A stretch of 64,000 nucleotides of DNA from an uncultured Gemmatimonadota bacterium (GCA_902826615.1 CADEFN010000007.1:124001-188000), one strand, 5' to 3'. Positions 46,525 to 57,584 are shown, counted from the stretch's first letter. The notes: generated from the sequence alone by a model not told the origin. Numbers and translations are program-made.

Positions 46525-47441
46525 CGGTCGCCACGACTGCCCTTCCCCTCCCGCTCGTCAGGCGCGGCAAGGTGCGCGACGTCTATGAAATCGATGCGGA
46601 GCGTTTGCTCCTCGTCGCCACCGATCGGGTCTCGGCATTTGACGTGGTGATGCACGAAGCGGTGCCCTTCAAGGGTGCGGTGCTCACCCAGCTCACCGCC
46701 TGGTGGTTGCGTCAGCTCGAAGGGACGGTTGCACACCACATGTTGTCCGCCGACGCGGACGAGATCGTGCGGCTCGTGCCCGCGGTCGCCGATCATGTGG
46801 CGCTGCTTCGCGGGCGCGCGATGCTGTGCCGACGCACCGAAGTCTTTCCCGTCGAGTGTGTGGTACGCGGCTACATCAGCGGCTCGGCGTGGAAGGAGTA
46901 TCGCGCCACCGGAACTCTTGCGGGCGATGCCATGCCGCAGGGACTCCGAGAGAGTGACCGGCTGACACCGATCCTCTTCTCGCCGGCCACCAAGGCCGAG
47001 ACCGGGCACGACGAGAACATCACCCCGTCACGTGTCGCCGAGATTCTCGGAGCACAGACGGCTGAAGAGCTCGAGAAACTGGCCCGTACCATTTATGCGT
47101 TTGGTTGTGGCGTCGCCGAACCCCGGGGCATCATCATCGCCGACACCAAGTTCGAGTTCGGCAGCGCCGGTGGAGAGATTCTCCTCATCGACGAAGTCAT
47201 GACACCGGACAGTTCGCGATTCTGGCCGATGGATCAGTACACCCCGGGCCGCGGACAGCCGAGCTTCGACAAGCAACCCCTGCGCGACTACCTCGACGCC
47301 GAACGTGTGGCGGGACGCTGGAACGGAGACGCACCACCTCCGCCCCTTCCCGACGCGGTCGTCCACGCCACCAGTGCCCGCTACCTGGATGCCTACCAGC
47401 GCATCACGGGCACCTCCCTCGATACCACGAGTCTTCTGTGA
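46521..47441 (+). CDS. purC: SAICAR synthetase
   Basis: A 306-aa PurC joining aspartate to CAIR with ATP. It starts with [12 protein letters not shown] and has [44 protein letters not shown] and [13 protein letters not shown]. It is of the longer, eukaryote-like length rather than the 240-aa form. ATGA overlap with purB and GTGA overlap with psd. Confidence 0.97.
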   Translation: MTVATTALPLPLVRRGKVRDVYEIDAERLLLVATDRVSAFDVVMHEAVPFKGAVLTQLTAWWLRQLEGTVAHHMLSADADEIVRLVPAVADHVALLRGRAMLCRRTEVFPVECVVRGYISGSAWKEYRATGTLAGDAMPQGLRESDRLTPILFSPATKAETGHDENITPSRVAEILGAQTAEELEKLARTIYAFGCGVAEPRGIIIADTKFEFGSAGGEILLIDEVMTPDSSRFWPMDQYTPGRGQPSFDKQPLRDYLDAERVAGRWNGDAPPPPLPDAVVHATSARYLDAYQRITGTSLDTTSLL

Positions 47442-48091
47442 GCTTCGCACGCGAAGGTCTCATCTTCATCTGGATCGCTGCCGGCATCACGGCAGCAACC
47501 TACGCCGCGGCAGCAGGTCGCAAGTCGTGGGCGCTCTGGCTTCTCGCCTTTGTGTTCACGCTGCTCACCCTGTGGGTGGCCTACTTCTTCCGTGATCCCG
47601 AGCGCACTGGTGAGCGCGGCCCCAATCTGGTCATCGCCCCGGCTGACGGACGCATCGTATCGGTCGCCGAAGTCGACGAGCCGGCCTTCCTGCATGGGCG
47701 CGCTGTGCGGGTGTCCATCTTCATGAACGTCTTCAACGTGCACGTCAATCGGTACCCCGTATCGGGCACGGTCCGATACGTCCACTACAATCCCGGCAAG
47801 TTCCTCAACGCCGCGGTGGAGAAGGCGTCGCTCGAGAACGAGCAGATGTCGGTGGGTATTGAGCGGGATGGTGTGCGTGTACTCGTTCGGCAGATCGCCG
47901 GTCTCATTGCCCGCCGCATTGTGACCTACTCGCGCGAGGGTGAACAGGTGGAGCAGGCCGAGAAGATGGGGCTCATCCGGTTCGGCTCGCGCGTGGATGT
48001 GTTTCTGCCGCCGGGGACTCCGGTACTCGTCAAGGAAGGGGAACACACTGTCGCCGGTACCACCGTGATCGCCCGCTTCGGGGCTCGTTAG
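47438..48091 (+). CDS. psd: Phosphatidylserine decarboxylase (short Psd-related form)
   Basis: A 217-aa Psd of the short archaeal/Bacteroidetes type. Two N-terminal hydrophobic segments precede [19 protein letters not shown] and [17 protein letters not shown]. The self-cleavage site that makes the pyruvoyl group is in [11 protein letters not shown] (between Gly and Ser), replacing the usual LGST. It makes phosphatidylethanolamine from the product of the next gene, pssA, 3 nt downstream. GTG start overlaps the purC stop. Confidence 0.93.
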   Translation: MSFAREGLIFIWIAAGITAATYAAAAGRKSWALWLLAFVFTLLTLWVAYFFRDPERTGERGPNLVIAPADGRIVSVAEVDEPAFLHGRAVRVSIFMNVFNVHVNRYPVSGTVRYVHYNPGKFLNAAVEKASLENEQMSVGIERDGVRVLVRQIAGLIARRIVTYSREGEQVEQAEKMGLIRFGSRVDVFLPPGTPVLVKEGEHTVAGTTVIARFGAR

Positions 48092-48094
48092 GGG

Positions 48095-48955
48095 ATGGCC
48101 CGCCCCCCGCGCGCCGTCGTTCTGCTCCCCAACGGGTTCACGCTCGCGAACCTCTTCTTTGGTGTGTTTGCCATCGTCGAGGCGTCGCGTGGCGACTACT
48201 CGCGCGCGGGCACGTATGTAGTGTTTGGCGGGATTGCCGACGCCCTCGATGGACGCGTCGCGCGCGCCACACAAACCGGCAGCCGCTTCGGCGAAGAACT
48301 CGACTCACTCGTCGATGCCATTTCGTTCGGGCTCGCGCCGGCGCTCATCATGTACTTCGCGGTCCTGAACCAGGAGGGATGGGATTGGATCTTCTGCTTC
48401 ATGTACACGATGTGCGCGGTCATCAGACTGGCCCGCTTCAACGTGGAGCAGGCCGGCCGCAAGAAGACGCACTTTCGCGGACTTCCGAGCCCTGCGGCCG
48501 GGCTGACGCTGGCCACGTACTACTGGTTCTCGCAGACACCGCTCTACACGCAGACGATGATTGCGGATCTGCCGTGGCATGTCATGCTCCGGTACATCAT
48601 GCTCGGGCTGGCGTTTCTCATGATCAGCAACGTGTCGTACGCAGCTGTGCCGGTTGTAGGCTACCGCTCCATCAAGGAGATCCTCGGCAGCCTCGTGGTG
48701 CTCGGCACCTTTGTCGGGGTCATCTTCCTGCCAAAGCAGTTCTTCTTCCCGGCGCTCATGACCTATGTGCTCTACGGCATCGGTCGCACCGTGTTGTTTG
48801 GTCTGCTGGGCCGGCTGCCGCAAGAGGAATTGCGGGACGATGCCACCGACGAGAACGATGAGGACCGACGGCGACGACGCCGACGGCGCCGCAAATTCCG
48901 GCAGGACAACGAGGGAGGTGGCCCCGTGTCGCCCCCTACTCCCCCAACTACCTGA
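48095..48955 (+). CDS. pssA: CDP-diacylglycerol-serine O-phosphatidyltransferase
   Basis: A 286-aa membrane CDP-alcohol phosphatidyltransferase. The catalytic signature DGxxAR(x8)GxxxD(x3)D is seen as ALDGRVARATQTGSRFGEELDSLVD split over residues 50-75. About seven hydrophobic segments follow. The C-terminus is unusual: an acidic stretch then ten consecutive arginines and a Pro/Thr tail, likely cytoplasmic and able to bind membrane or RNA. With psd it supplies the PE pathway within a purine operon. Confidence 0.95.
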   Translation: MARPPRAVVLLPNGFTLANLFFGVFAIVEASRGDYSRAGTYVVFGGIADALDGRVARATQTGSRFGEELDSLVDAISFGLAPALIMYFAVLNQEGWDWIFCFMYTMCAVIRLARFNVEQAGRKKTHFRGLPSPAAGLTLATYYWFSQTPLYTQTMIADLPWHVMLRYIMLGLAFLMISNVSYAAVPVVGYRSIKEILGSLVVLGTFVGVIFLPKQFFFPALMTYVLYGIGRTVLFGLLGRLPQEELRDDATDENDEDRRRRRRRRRKFRQDNEGGGPVSPPTPPTT

Positions 48956-48967
48956 GAGGCCCCGGGC

Positions 48968-49225
48968 ATGTCCCGTTTTCGTGTCGCGATTCACATTGTG
49001 CCCCGCAAGGGGATTCTCGATCCGCAGGGTAAGGCGGTCGCTGATGCCTTGCACGCGTTAGGCTTCTCGGCGGTGGCCGAGGCCCGAGTGGGCCGGCATC
49101 TGGTGCTCGATGTCGACGCCGCGAGTGCCGATGCCGCCACGGCGTCCGCGCGGACCATGTGTGACAAGTTGCTCGCCAACCCCGTGACCGAAGATTACGA
49201 AATCGCGGGCGTGGTCGCGGCATGA
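48968..49225 (+). CDS. purS: FGAM synthase subunit PurS
   Basis: An 85-aa PurS (FRVAIHIVPRKGILDPQGKAV, then ALGFSAVAEARVGRHLVLDV). It bridges PurQ and PurL in the three-part FGAM synthase. ATG 12 nt after pssA; 4-nt overlap with purQ. Confidence 0.95.
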   Translation: MSRFRVAIHIVPRKGILDPQGKAVADALHALGFSAVAEARVGRHLVLDVDAASADAATASARTMCDKLLANPVTEDYEIAGVVAA

Positions 49226-49914
49226 AGTTCGGCGTCATCACCTTCCCGGGCAGCAACTGCGACGAAGACGCCGTCCTCGCCGTTACCGAGGGACTCGGCG
49301 CCGACGCAGTGCGATTGTGGCACAAGGATCATGACCTGCAGGGCGCTGATGTCGTGATCCTCCCCGGCGGATTCAGCTATGGCGACTACCTGCGCGCCGG
49401 CGCCATCGCACGATTCAGCCCGATCATGCAGGAAGTCATTGCCCATGCCAATCGTGGCGGACCAGTCATCGGCATCTGCAACGGCTTCCAGATTGCCTGC
49501 GAGGCGCATCTGCTTCCTGGAGCGCTCCTTCGTAACGACAGCCTGCAGTTCCGCAGCCAGGAAGTCATCCTGCGAGTCGAGAACGCGAGCACACGTTTCA
49601 CCAACCGGTACACAGCAGGTCAGCTGCTCCGGATTCCGATCGCGCACGGCGACGGGCGTTTCACGATCGAGGCCGACGGGTTGCGGCGACTCGAAGATGC
49701 CGGGCAGGTGGTCTTTCGTTATGTCGACTCCAAAGGCAACGCCACCGCTGGCGCCAACCCGAACGGCTCGCTCGACAACATTGCCGGGATTGTCAGCGCC
49801 GGCGGCAACGTGCTCGGCATGATGCCACATCCCGAACGGGCGATCTACCAATGGTTAGGCTCACGCGATGGCCTGGCCCTGTTTGAATCCATGCTCGCGC
49901 ACGTCGCGGCCTGA
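49222..49914 (+). CDS. purQ: FGAM synthase glutaminase subunit PurQ
   Basis: A 230-aa class I glutaminase: [10 protein letters not shown] start, [17 protein letters not shown], nucleophile Cys in GICNGFQIA near residue 86 and the His-Glu pair in MMPHPERA. It supplies ammonia to PurL. The small subunit form confirms the PurSQL type rather than the fused large PurL. Confidence 0.97.
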   Translation: MKFGVITFPGSNCDEDAVLAVTEGLGADAVRLWHKDHDLQGADVVILPGGFSYGDYLRAGAIARFSPIMQEVIAHANRGGPVIGICNGFQIACEAHLLPGALLRNDSLQFRSQEVILRVENASTRFTNRYTAGQLLRIPIAHGDGRFTIEADGLRRLEDAGQVVFRYVDSKGNATAGANPNGSLDNIAGIVSAGGNVLGMMPHPERAIYQWLGSRDGLALFESMLAHVAA

Positions 49915-49939
49915 CCCCTTCCCTTCACGCATCCTTCCC

Positions 49940-50245
49940 ATGTCCGACAACAAACCGACGCGCAACGAGGACGAGTACTTCGTCAAGCAGGACGCCGACC
50001 TGATCAAGGAGCAACGGGCACGCCTCGACACCGAGCGGGCGCGCGCCGAGCGCCGTTCGCACTTCATGAAGTGTCCCAAGTGCGGCGCCGACCTCACCGA
50101 GACGGAGTTCCATCACATGAAGATCGATCGCTGCGCTGAATGCGGCGGTGTGTGGCTCGACAAGGGTGAGATGGAGATGCTCGATCACGTCGACAACAGC
50201 GCCATTCGCGGTTTTGTGCGCTCGATGTTCGGTCTCAAGTACTGA
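49940..50245 (+). CDS. TFIIB-type zinc-ribbon protein between purQ and purL
   Basis: A 101-aa protein: a charged helical N-terminus (about residues 1-40), a zinc ribbon [10 protein letters not shown]...[15 protein letters not shown] (zf-TFIIB family, about 43-80) and a short tail [13 protein letters not shown]. The function of this family is unknown. Its stop overlaps the purL start (TGATG), so it is translated together with FGAM synthase. ATG at 49940 is used, since the longer frame lies in purQ. Confidence 0.85.
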   Translation: MSDNKPTRNEDEYFVKQDADLIKEQRARLDTERARAERRSHFMKCPKCGADLTETEFHHMKIDRCAECGGVWLDKGEMEMLDHVDNSAIRGFVRSMFGLKY

Positions 50246-52551
50246 TGGGCGCTACGCCACGCCCCGGCGATCCGGTCATCACCCCGGCACTCGTCGCCGA
50301 GCACGGTCTCACCCCCGACGAATACACCCGGCTCGAACGGATGCTCGGTCGCACACCGACGTTCACCGAGCTGGGCATCATTTCGGCGCTCTGGAGCGAG
50401 CACTGCTCGTACAAGCATTCGCGTCCGGTGCTGAGAACCCTGCCCACCAAGGCGCCCTGGGTGTTGCAGGGACCCGGCGAGAATGCGGGAGTCATTTCCG
50501 TTGGTGACGGCCTCGCAGTCGCCTTCAAGATCGAATCGCACAATCATCCTTCGGCGGTGGAGCCCTACCAGGGCGCAGCAACCGGGGTGGGTGGCATTCT
50601 GCGTGACGTCTTTACCATGGGCGCACGACCGGTGGCCATGCTCAACTCCCTCCGCTTTGGTGCGCTCGACAGCGCCCGTGTGCGATGGCTGGTGAGCGGC
50701 GTGGTCAAGGGCATCGGAGACTATGGCAATTGCGTAGGCATTCCCACGGTGGCTGGCGAGGTGGTGTTTGATCCCGCCTACGAAGGAAACCCACTGGTCA
50801 ACGCCATGTGTGTTGGCGTGCTGCAGGAGAAGGACCTCATTCGCGCCAAGGCACAGGGTGTCGGCAATCCTGTCATCGCCGTGGGCGCGCGCACGGGCCG
50901 CGATGGTATTCATGGTGCCTCGTTCGCGTCCGAGGACCTCACCGAAGCCAGCGAAGCCAAACGGCCGAGAGTGCAGGTCGGTGATCCCTTCACCGAGAAG
51001 CTCCTCCTCGAGGCAAGTCTCGAGCTGATCACCAGCGGACATATCGTTGCCATTCAGGATATGGGTGCCGCCGGCCTCACGTCGTCGTCCGCTGAAATGG
51101 CGGAACGCGGCGATGTGGGCGTCACGATCGACACCACACTTGTGCCGGTGCGAGAGACGGGGATGACGCCGTATGAAATCCTCCTCTCCGAATCGCAGGA
51201 ACGCATGCTCGTGGTGGCCAAGAAGGGGCATGAAGACCATGTCCGAGCCATCCTCGAGAAGTGGGACCTGGTGGCAGCGGTGATCGGTGAGGTGATTGCC
51301 GAGCCCGTGTATCGCGTGACCGAAGGTGACCACGTGGTGGCCGAGTTCCCCGGGTCGCGTCTGGTCACCGACTGCCCTGTCTACACTCCCGATGCAGCTG
51401 AAGGCGCCGACGTACAACGTCTGCGCGCCGAAGATGTGCACGCCATACCCGAAAAGGCCGAGGAAAGTGATCCGCTCTGGACACTGCGGCAACTGCTCTC
51501 GAGCCCAACGATTGCCAGCAAGCGATGGATCACACGGCAGTATGACTCGACCGTACGCGCCAGCACCATGCTTGGCCCCGGCGACGCCGATGCTGCGGTG
51601 ATTCGACTCAAGGGGACAAACAAGGGCCTCGCCGTCAAGACGGACTGCAACGGCCGGTATGTGTATCTCGAGCCGCGTGTGGGCGGACGGATCGCGGTGG
51701 CTGAGTGTGCCCGCAATATTGCCTGCACCGGCGCACGCCCCATGGCCATCACCAACTGCCTCAACTTCGGGAATCCCAAACGCCCCGAGGTCTTCTTCCA
51801 GTTCCGCGAGGCGGTGGCAGGGATGGGAGAAGCGTGTACCGCCCTCGACACACCGGTCACCGGCGGGAATGTCTCGTTTTATAACGAGAGCCCACTCGGC
51901 GCCGTTTTCCCGACACCGACCATCGGTATGGTGGGGCTCCTCGAATGTGCGGACGACGTGGTGCAAGGTGCCTTTCGTACCCCGGGTGACGCGATCCTGT
52001 TGTTAGGCACCCCCACGGCAGAGTTGGGCGCAAGTGAGTACCTCTCACGGATCCATGGTCGTACCACGGGGGCACCGCCCGCCTGCAACCTCGCGCACGA
52101 ACGTGCACTCGTGGATTGCCTGGTTGAAGCCGCTGCGGCCCGCGTACTCTCGTCGGCGCACGATTGCAGTGACGGCGGGCTCGCCGTCGCCCTCGCCGAA
52201 AGTGCCATGATGCGGCGCGAAGCGGCCGTCGGGGCTGACATCGACCTCAGTGCATTTGCCTCGCTGCCCGTCCGCGCCCTGCTGTTTGGCGAGGCGCAGG
52301 GGCGAGCGGTGGTGTCGTCGCCCAACCCTGATGCGGTGGCGGCGCTCGCCGCGCGGCACGGTGTCCCGGTCCACCGGATTGGTACCGTCGGTGCGTCTGG
52401 GGGATCTTTCTCCATCACTGTCGGGTCGCACCGATGGAGCACGGGCGTGGAGACCATTGCCGACGCATGGCACGACGCCATTCCTTCTCTCATGGCGAGG
52501 GTTGCCATCTCTTCTGACGATGCTGCCCCTGCGGCAGCGGGGAGTGCATAA
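50245..52551 (+). CDS. purL: FGAM synthase large subunit PurL
   Basis: A 768-aa PurL of the small, PurSQ-dependent type. Blocks are [49 protein letters not shown] and the second half GGNVSFYNE and [17 protein letters not shown]. It makes FGAM from FGAR with ATP. It begins inside the stop of the zinc-ribbon gene and ends 2 nt before purF. Confidence 0.98.
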   Translation: MGATPRPGDPVITPALVAEHGLTPDEYTRLERMLGRTPTFTELGIISALWSEHCSYKHSRPVLRTLPTKAPWVLQGPGENAGVISVGDGLAVAFKIESHNHPSAVEPYQGAATGVGGILRDVFTMGARPVAMLNSLRFGALDSARVRWLVSGVVKGIGDYGNCVGIPTVAGEVVFDPAYEGNPLVNAMCVGVLQEKDLIRAKAQGVGNPVIAVGARTGRDGIHGASFASEDLTEASEAKRPRVQVGDPFTEKLLLEASLELITSGHIVAIQDMGAAGLTSSSAEMAERGDVGVTIDTTLVPVRETGMTPYEILLSESQERMLVVAKKGHEDHVRAILEKWDLVAAVIGEVIAEPVYRVTEGDHVVAEFPGSRLVTDCPVYTPDAAEGADVQRLRAEDVHAIPEKAEESDPLWTLRQLLSSPTIASKRWITRQYDSTVRASTMLGPGDADAAVIRLKGTNKGLAVKTDCNGRYVYLEPRVGGRIAVAECARNIACTGARPMAITNCLNFGNPKRPEVFFQFREAVAGMGEACTALDTPVTGGNVSFYNESPLGAVFPTPTIGMVGLLECADDVVQGAFRTPGDAILLLGTPTAELGASEYLSRIHGRTTGAPPACNLAHERALVDCLVEAAAARVLSSAHDCSDGGLAVALAESAMMRREAAVGADIDLSAFASLPVRALLFGEAQGRAVVSSPNPDAVAALAARHGVPVHRIGTVGASGGSFSITVGSHRWSTGVETIADAWHDAIPSLMARVAISSDDAAPAAAGSA

Positions 52552-52553
52552 CG

Positions 52554-53933
52554 ATGTGTGGCATCTTTGGCGTCTACGGGCTCGAGCACGCTGCCGCCAT
52601 TACGCACCTCGGCCTCTACTCCCTGCAACATCGGGGGCAGGAGTCCGCAGGTATTGTAGCGGTGGACGGCAACGCCATCGCCCGCGGTTCGCGCAAGATG
52701 GGGCTGGTGTCGGAGGGAATGACCGCCAGCGAGATGGAGGCCTTACCCGGGCACGTGGCCATCGGTCACACCCGTTACAGCACCGCGGGCACCTCGTCGC
52801 TCGAGAACGCGCAGCCGGTGTTGGCGCGATTCAAGGGTGGACACATTGCCCTCGCGCACAACGGCAACCTCACGAACGCGACGGAGTTGCGAGGCACACT
52901 CGAAAACTCGGGCTCGATTTTCGCCTCGACGATGGACTCTGAGGTCATCGTGCACCGCCTGGCGCGCGCGCGGAGTAGCGAGCCCGAGCACATGCTTGCC
53001 GAAGCGCTCGCCGGTATCGAAGGGGCCTACTGTCTGGCCGTCCTGATCGGAGAAACACTGGTGGCCGCGCGCGACCCTCGGGGCTTTCGGCCGTTGGTCA
53101 TTGGGCGGCTCGGGACCGGGTATGTGGTGGCCTCCGAGACCTGTGCCCTCGACATCGTGGGTGCCACCCTGCACTGCGAGGTGGGGCCGGGGGAGATCAT
53201 CGCCATGGACAGCCGTGGGGTGCGCTCCATCCAGGTGCCCACGACACGCCCGCTGTCGCGTTGTGTCTTTGAGCATGTCTACTTTGCGCGACCCGACAGC
53301 TACGTCTTCAATGGCTCGGTCGACCGCGCCCGCCGGGCCCTGGGTCGCCGGCTGGCCCGAGAGGCACCAGCCCCAAAAGCCGACCTCGTGTTCGCGGTGC
53401 CGGACTCCTCCAACGCGGCCGCGTTAGGCTACGCCGAAGAGACCGGACTCCCCCTCGAGCTTGCCCTCATTCGTAATCACTACGTGGGGCGAACGTTCAT
53501 CCAGCCGACTCAATCCGGACGTGACGCCAAGGTCCGCATCAAATACAACGCCGTGCGCGAGGTGCTGAGCGGCAAGAGTGTCGTGATGGTGGACGACTCC
53601 ATCGTGCGAGGCACCACCACCCGGGGGCTCGTTGCCCTGGTCCGGAGTGCGGGCGCGCGCGAGGTGCACATGCGTGTCTCGTCGCCCCCCATCACGGGAC
53701 CGTGTTACTACGGCATCGACACCCCGAACAAGGAGGAGTTGATCGCCGCCAACCACACGATCGATCAGATCGCGGTCCGGATTGGCGTTGATTCCCTCGC
53801 CTACCTGTCCCTCGAAGGCATGCTCGGCGCCGTCCCCGGTGGGCCGGGCGGCTTCTGTCACGCCTGCTTCTCCGGTCAGTATCCGACTGAGGCGCCACTC
53901 GTCGATCTCATGCGCGCCGGCAAGGACGCGTGA
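52554..53933 (+). CDS. purF: Amidophosphoribosyltransferase
   Basis: A 459-aa PurF, first step of purine synthesis. It begins MCGIFGVYG, so Cys2 is the glutaminase nucleophile directly after Met, with no leader peptide. It has LQHRGQESAG, GHTRYSTAG and the PRPP loop VMVDDSIVRGTTT. Cysteines in RCVFEHVYFARPDS, GPCYYGID and FCHACFSGQYPTE match the four iron-sulfur ligands of the Bacillus-type enzyme, so this is probably the oxygen-sensitive Fe-S form. It is 2 nt from purL. Confidence 0.97.
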   Translation: MCGIFGVYGLEHAAAITHLGLYSLQHRGQESAGIVAVDGNAIARGSRKMGLVSEGMTASEMEALPGHVAIGHTRYSTAGTSSLENAQPVLARFKGGHIALAHNGNLTNATELRGTLENSGSIFASTMDSEVIVHRLARARSSEPEHMLAEALAGIEGAYCLAVLIGETLVAARDPRGFRPLVIGRLGTGYVVASETCALDIVGATLHCEVGPGEIIAMDSRGVRSIQVPTTRPLSRCVFEHVYFARPDSYVFNGSVDRARRALGRRLAREAPAPKADLVFAVPDSSNAAALGYAEETGLPLELALIRNHYVGRTFIQPTQSGRDAKVRIKYNAVREVLSGKSVVMVDDSIVRGTTTRGLVALVRSAGAREVHMRVSSPPITGPCYYGIDTPNKEELIAANHTIDQIAVRIGVDSLAYLSLEGMLGAVPGGPGGFCHACFSGQYPTEAPLVDLMRAGKDA

Positions 53934-53958
53934 CGCAGCCCCTCAAACCCGTTTCGGC

Positions 53959-56622
53959 ATGAACCGCCTCGTCTATTTCTTCGGCAACGGAAAGGCCGAT
54001 GGCACCCGGGAGATGAAAACCGTCCTCGGGGGCAAGGGAGCCAATCTGGCGGAGATGACAAACATCGGCGTGCCGGTGCCGCCAGGCTTCACCATCGCCT
54101 GCAGCGTCTGCATGGACTTCCTGCGCGATGGTCTGCGCAGCGAGGCACTCGCCAGCGAGGTCGAGGCGCAGATGGCCGCCCTCGAAGCGGCGACCGGACG
54201 CGGCTTTGGCGATCCGGTGAATCCCCTGCTCGTGTCGGTGCGATCGGGTGGTGCCGTGTCGATGCCCGGCATGATGGAGACCATCCTCAACCTCGGGCTC
54301 AACGACCGCACGGTGGTGGGGCTGGCGGCGCAGAGCGGCAGTGCACGATTTGCCTACGACTCGTACCGCCGCTTTCTGCAGATGTACGGCGATGTCGTGC
54401 TGGGGGTGCCGATCCACGACTTCGAACATCTCCTCAAGACCAAGCGCATCATGGCCGGTGTCGCGACTGACGCCGAGCTCTCCGAAGATGCCTTGCGCAA
54501 CCTCGTGGAGGAATACAAGGCCCTCATCCGGCACAAAACGGGAAGTGATTTCCCGATGGAACCGCGGGTGCAGATGTGGGGCGCGATCGAGGCAGTGTGG
54601 AAGTCATGGACCCTCAAGAAGGCCGTCGACTACCGCCGGGTGAACAATATCTCCGATGCATCCGGCACTGCCGTGAACATCGTGGCGATGGTCTTCGGCA
54701 ACATGGGCGACGACTCGGGCACCGGGGTGGCATTCACGCGCGACCCCTCCACCGGTGAACGAAAGTTCTACGGCGAGTTCCTGGTCAACGCCCAGGGTGA
54801 AGACGTCGTCGCCGGCATCCGCACCCCGCTGCATATCGATGAAATGGCGGAGCGACTGCCCGGTGCCTACACCGAGCTGCTGCGCATCCAGAATGTGCTG
54901 GAGACCCATTTCCGCGAGATGCAGGACCTGGAGTTCACGGTTGAGCGCGGCACGCTCTTTCTCCTCCAGACTCGCACCGGCAAGCGGACGGCCGCCGCGG
55001 CGCTGCGTATCGCGCAGGAGATGGTGGATGAAGGGCTGATCACGAGCACCGAGGCTATCAAACGCGTCGATGCTGCCCAGCTCGATCAACTCCTGCATCC
55101 GGTGATTGATCCGTCGGCCCGCGCGACACCCATTACCATTGGGCTCCCGGCCAGTCCGGGAGCGGCTGCGGGGTTGGCGGTGTTTGATCCCGACGTTGCC
55201 GAGACACGCGCAGCAGGTGGCGAGTCGGTGATCCTGGTTCGCGAAGAGACGACGCCCGAGGATTTTCACGGCATCGTGGCCGCGCGCGCCGTCCTCACCT
55301 CGCGCGGTGGCATGACCAGCCACGCCGCCGTCGTGGCCCGCGGCATGGGCAAGTGCGCTATCGTCGGTTGCAAGGACCTCGAAGTGTCGGCGGAGAAGCG
55401 TGAATTCCGGATCAACGACACGGTGGTGAATGAGGGCGACTGGATCACTCTCGACGGCGCCACGGGACGGGTCTTCCTGGGCGACCTGCCGACGGTGCCT
55501 AGTGAAGTCGTGCGAGTCATCAATGGGCAGCTGCCAGCGGCCAGTGCCCCCCTGCACCGCGCCTATTCCCGCGTGCTCAGCTGGGCCGACGAAGTCCGTC
55601 GGCTCCGGGTACGCGCCAATGCCGACACGCCAAAGGACGCCCGCACCGCGCGGAGTTTCGGGGCCGAAGGTATCGGGCTCTGCCGCACCGAGCACATGTT
55701 CTTTGAAGGTGACCGGATTCACGCCATGCGCGAGATGATCGTCGCACGTGATGAACCCGGCCGGCGGCGCGCGCTCGCCAAGCTGCAGCCCATGCAACGC
55801 GCCGACTTCGAATCGATTTTCGACGCCATGAGCGGATTTCCGGTCAACATCCGGCTGCTCGATCCGCCGCTGCACGAGTTTCTCCCGCATGGGGGCGAAG
55901 AGTCCAAGCTGCTCGCACGCCAGCTGCAGTTGTCACGCGAAGAACTCAACCGCATCGTCGACAACCTTCGCGAGTCGAACCCGATGCTCGGCCACCGTGG
56001 CTGCCGCCTTGGCATCACGTACCCCGAGATCACGGAGATGCAGGGTCGCGCCATCTTCGAGGCCGCCGTCCGCGCCAGCCGTCGCGGGATCGACGTCCAG
56101 GTGGAGATCATGGTGCCACTCGTCTCCACGTTCCGCGAGTTCCAGCATCAGCGCGCCATCCTCGAGGAGTGTCACTCACAGGTCGTGCGAGCCATGGGGT
56201 ACGACATCTCCTACCAGATCGGTACGATGATCGAACTGCCTCGCGCTGCCCTGACCGCTGGAGACATTGCCGAACACGCGGAATTTTTCTCCTTTGGGAC
56301 CAACGACCTCACGCAAACCACGTTAGGTCTCAGCCGTGACGACGCCAGCCGCTTCCTCCCATCGTACATCGAGCGCAATATCTTTCCCGAGGACCCCTTC
56401 CAGGTGCTCGATACGCGGGGCGTGGGCAAGCTGATCCGGATGGCCGTCGAGGATGGGCGAAAGGCGCGTCCCGGGCTCAAGACGGGCATTTGCGGCGAAC
56501 ACGGTGGAGAGCCCCGTTCGATTGCCTTCTGCCACCAGACGGGGCTCGACTATGTTTCCTGCTCTCCGTTCCGTGTCCCGATTGCCCGCCTTGCGGCCGC
56601 CCAGGCCACACTTGCGGGCTGA
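53959..56622 (+). CDS. ppdK: Pyruvate, phosphate dikinase
   Basis: An 887-aa PPDK interconverting pyruvate + ATP + Pi with PEP + AMP + PPi. The N-terminal nucleotide domain has GGKGANLAEM and RSGGAVSMPGMMETILNLGLN; the swivelling phospho-His domain has LTSRGGMTSHAAVVARGMGK; the PEP/pyruvate barrel ends with GICGEHGGEP (catalytic Cys). ATG at 53959 gives MNRLVYFFGNGKADG, the family start. It lies 25 nt after purF and before DAHP synthase, so it may feed PEP to the shikimate entry step (inference). Confidence 0.97.
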   Translation: MNRLVYFFGNGKADGTREMKTVLGGKGANLAEMTNIGVPVPPGFTIACSVCMDFLRDGLRSEALASEVEAQMAALEAATGRGFGDPVNPLLVSVRSGGAVSMPGMMETILNLGLNDRTVVGLAAQSGSARFAYDSYRRFLQMYGDVVLGVPIHDFEHLLKTKRIMAGVATDAELSEDALRNLVEEYKALIRHKTGSDFPMEPRVQMWGAIEAVWKSWTLKKAVDYRRVNNISDASGTAVNIVAMVFGNMGDDSGTGVAFTRDPSTGERKFYGEFLVNAQGEDVVAGIRTPLHIDEMAERLPGAYTELLRIQNVLETHFREMQDLEFTVERGTLFLLQTRTGKRTAAAALRIAQEMVDEGLITSTEAIKRVDAAQLDQLLHPVIDPSARATPITIGLPASPGAAAGLAVFDPDVAETRAAGGESVILVREETTPEDFHGIVAARAVLTSRGGMTSHAAVVARGMGKCAIVGCKDLEVSAEKREFRINDTVVNEGDWITLDGATGRVFLGDLPTVPSEVVRVINGQLPAASAPLHRAYSRVLSWADEVRRLRVRANADTPKDARTARSFGAEGIGLCRTEHMFFEGDRIHAMREMIVARDEPGRRRALAKLQPMQRADFESIFDAMSGFPVNIRLLDPPLHEFLPHGGEESKLLARQLQLSREELNRIVDNLRESNPMLGHRGCRLGITYPEITEMQGRAIFEAAVRASRRGIDVQVEIMVPLVSTFREFQHQRAILEECHSQVVRAMGYDISYQIGTMIELPRAALTAGDIAEHAEFFSFGTNDLTQTTLGLSRDDASRFLPSYIERNIFPEDPFQVLDTRGVGKLIRMAVEDGRKARPGLKTGICGEHGGEPRSIAFCHQTGLDYVSCSPFRVPIARLAAAQATLAG

Positions 56623-56696
56623 GGACCTCTCGCTCGGTTGACGTTGACCGCCTCGGGGGATAGCGTCGCGGACGACCCCATCGACCCGAGATCGCG

Positions 56697-57584
56697 TTGA
56701 GTACCTCAAGGAAGCGCCCCTACCCGCTTGCGGGCCGAACCGAGGCGACCCCGCCAACGGTCATCACGTTTGCGGACACCGAGCTCACCATCGGCGGTGA
56801 GGGCGTGACCATCATCGCCGGGCCCTGCTCGGTCGAGAGTTACGAGATGCTTTCGGAGACGGCGCAGGGGGTCAGAGCTTCTGGGGCGAGCCTGTTGCGC
56901 GGGGGTGCCTTCAAGCCCAGGACCTCCCCGTACACGTTCTCCGGGCTGGGCGTCGATGCGCTCGAAATGCTGGCCACGGTCCGCGCCGAAACCGGGCTTC
57001 CGGTTGTGACGGAGGTGATCGACACCCGCCTCGTCGACACCGTTGCCATGTATGCCGACGTGCTGCAGATCGGTGCCCGCAACATGCACAACTACGCCCT
57101 CCTCTCCGAGGTCGGGCGCTTGCGCAAGCCGGTGCTGCTCAAGCGGGGGTTTGCCGCAACCATCGCCGAAACCATCATGGCCGCCGAGCATATCATGACG
57201 CAAGGCAACATGCAGGTGATCATCTGCGAGCGCGGCATACGGTCGTTTGACACCGCCACCCGCAACCTCTTTGATGTCGCGGCCATCCCTGTGCTCAAGC
57301 AGGAGACGCACCTGCCGGTATTCGTCGACCCCAGTCACGCGGCCGGGCGCACCGATATCGTCGCGGCGCTCTCCAACGCGGCCATCGCGGCCGGCGCCGA
57401 CGGACTGATCATCGAGGTCCATCCCCGGCCGCCCGAGGCACTGTCGGACGCCGATCAGTCCCTCTCGCTGGCGGAGTTCGATGCCTTGATGCGCGGCCTG
57501 CGTCCCTTTGTCCAGGCGGCGGGGCGTCACCTCGTGATGCCGGCGCCCGCGCCTCGGCCGACCCAGGCGGATCCCGTCTCGTGA
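56697..57584 (+). CDS. aroF: 3-deoxy-7-phosphoheptulonate (DAHP) synthase, AroF-beta type
   Basis: A 295-aa type I-beta DAHP synthase condensing PEP and erythrose 4-phosphate. Blocks are [50 protein letters not shown] and [12 protein letters not shown] (metal ligands Cys, His, Glu, Asp spread over these). It starts at TTG 56697, as no ATG/GTG fits. No N-terminal ACT-like regulatory domain is present; feedback control may come through the chorismate mutase coupled next by GTGA, as in other paired systems (inference). Confidence 0.95.
   Translation: MSTSRKRPYPLAGRTEATPPTVITFADTELTIGGEGVTIIAGPCSVESYEMLSETAQGVRASGASLLRGGAFKPRTSPYTFSGLGVDALEMLATVRAETGLPVVTEVIDTRLVDTVAMYADVLQIGARNMHNYALLSEVGRLRKPVLLKRGFAATIAETIMAAEHIMTQGNMQVIICERGIRSFDTATRNLFDVAAIPVLKQETHLPVFVDPSHAAGRTDIVAALSNAAIAAGADGLIIEVHPRPPEALSDADQSLSLAEFDALMRGLRPFVQAAGRHLVMPAPAPRPTQADPVS

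Noticed and set aside
54604-55890. 428-codon minus-strand frame inside ppdK
   Set aside because: Antisense to a well-conserved enzyme; no start context or recognisable domain.
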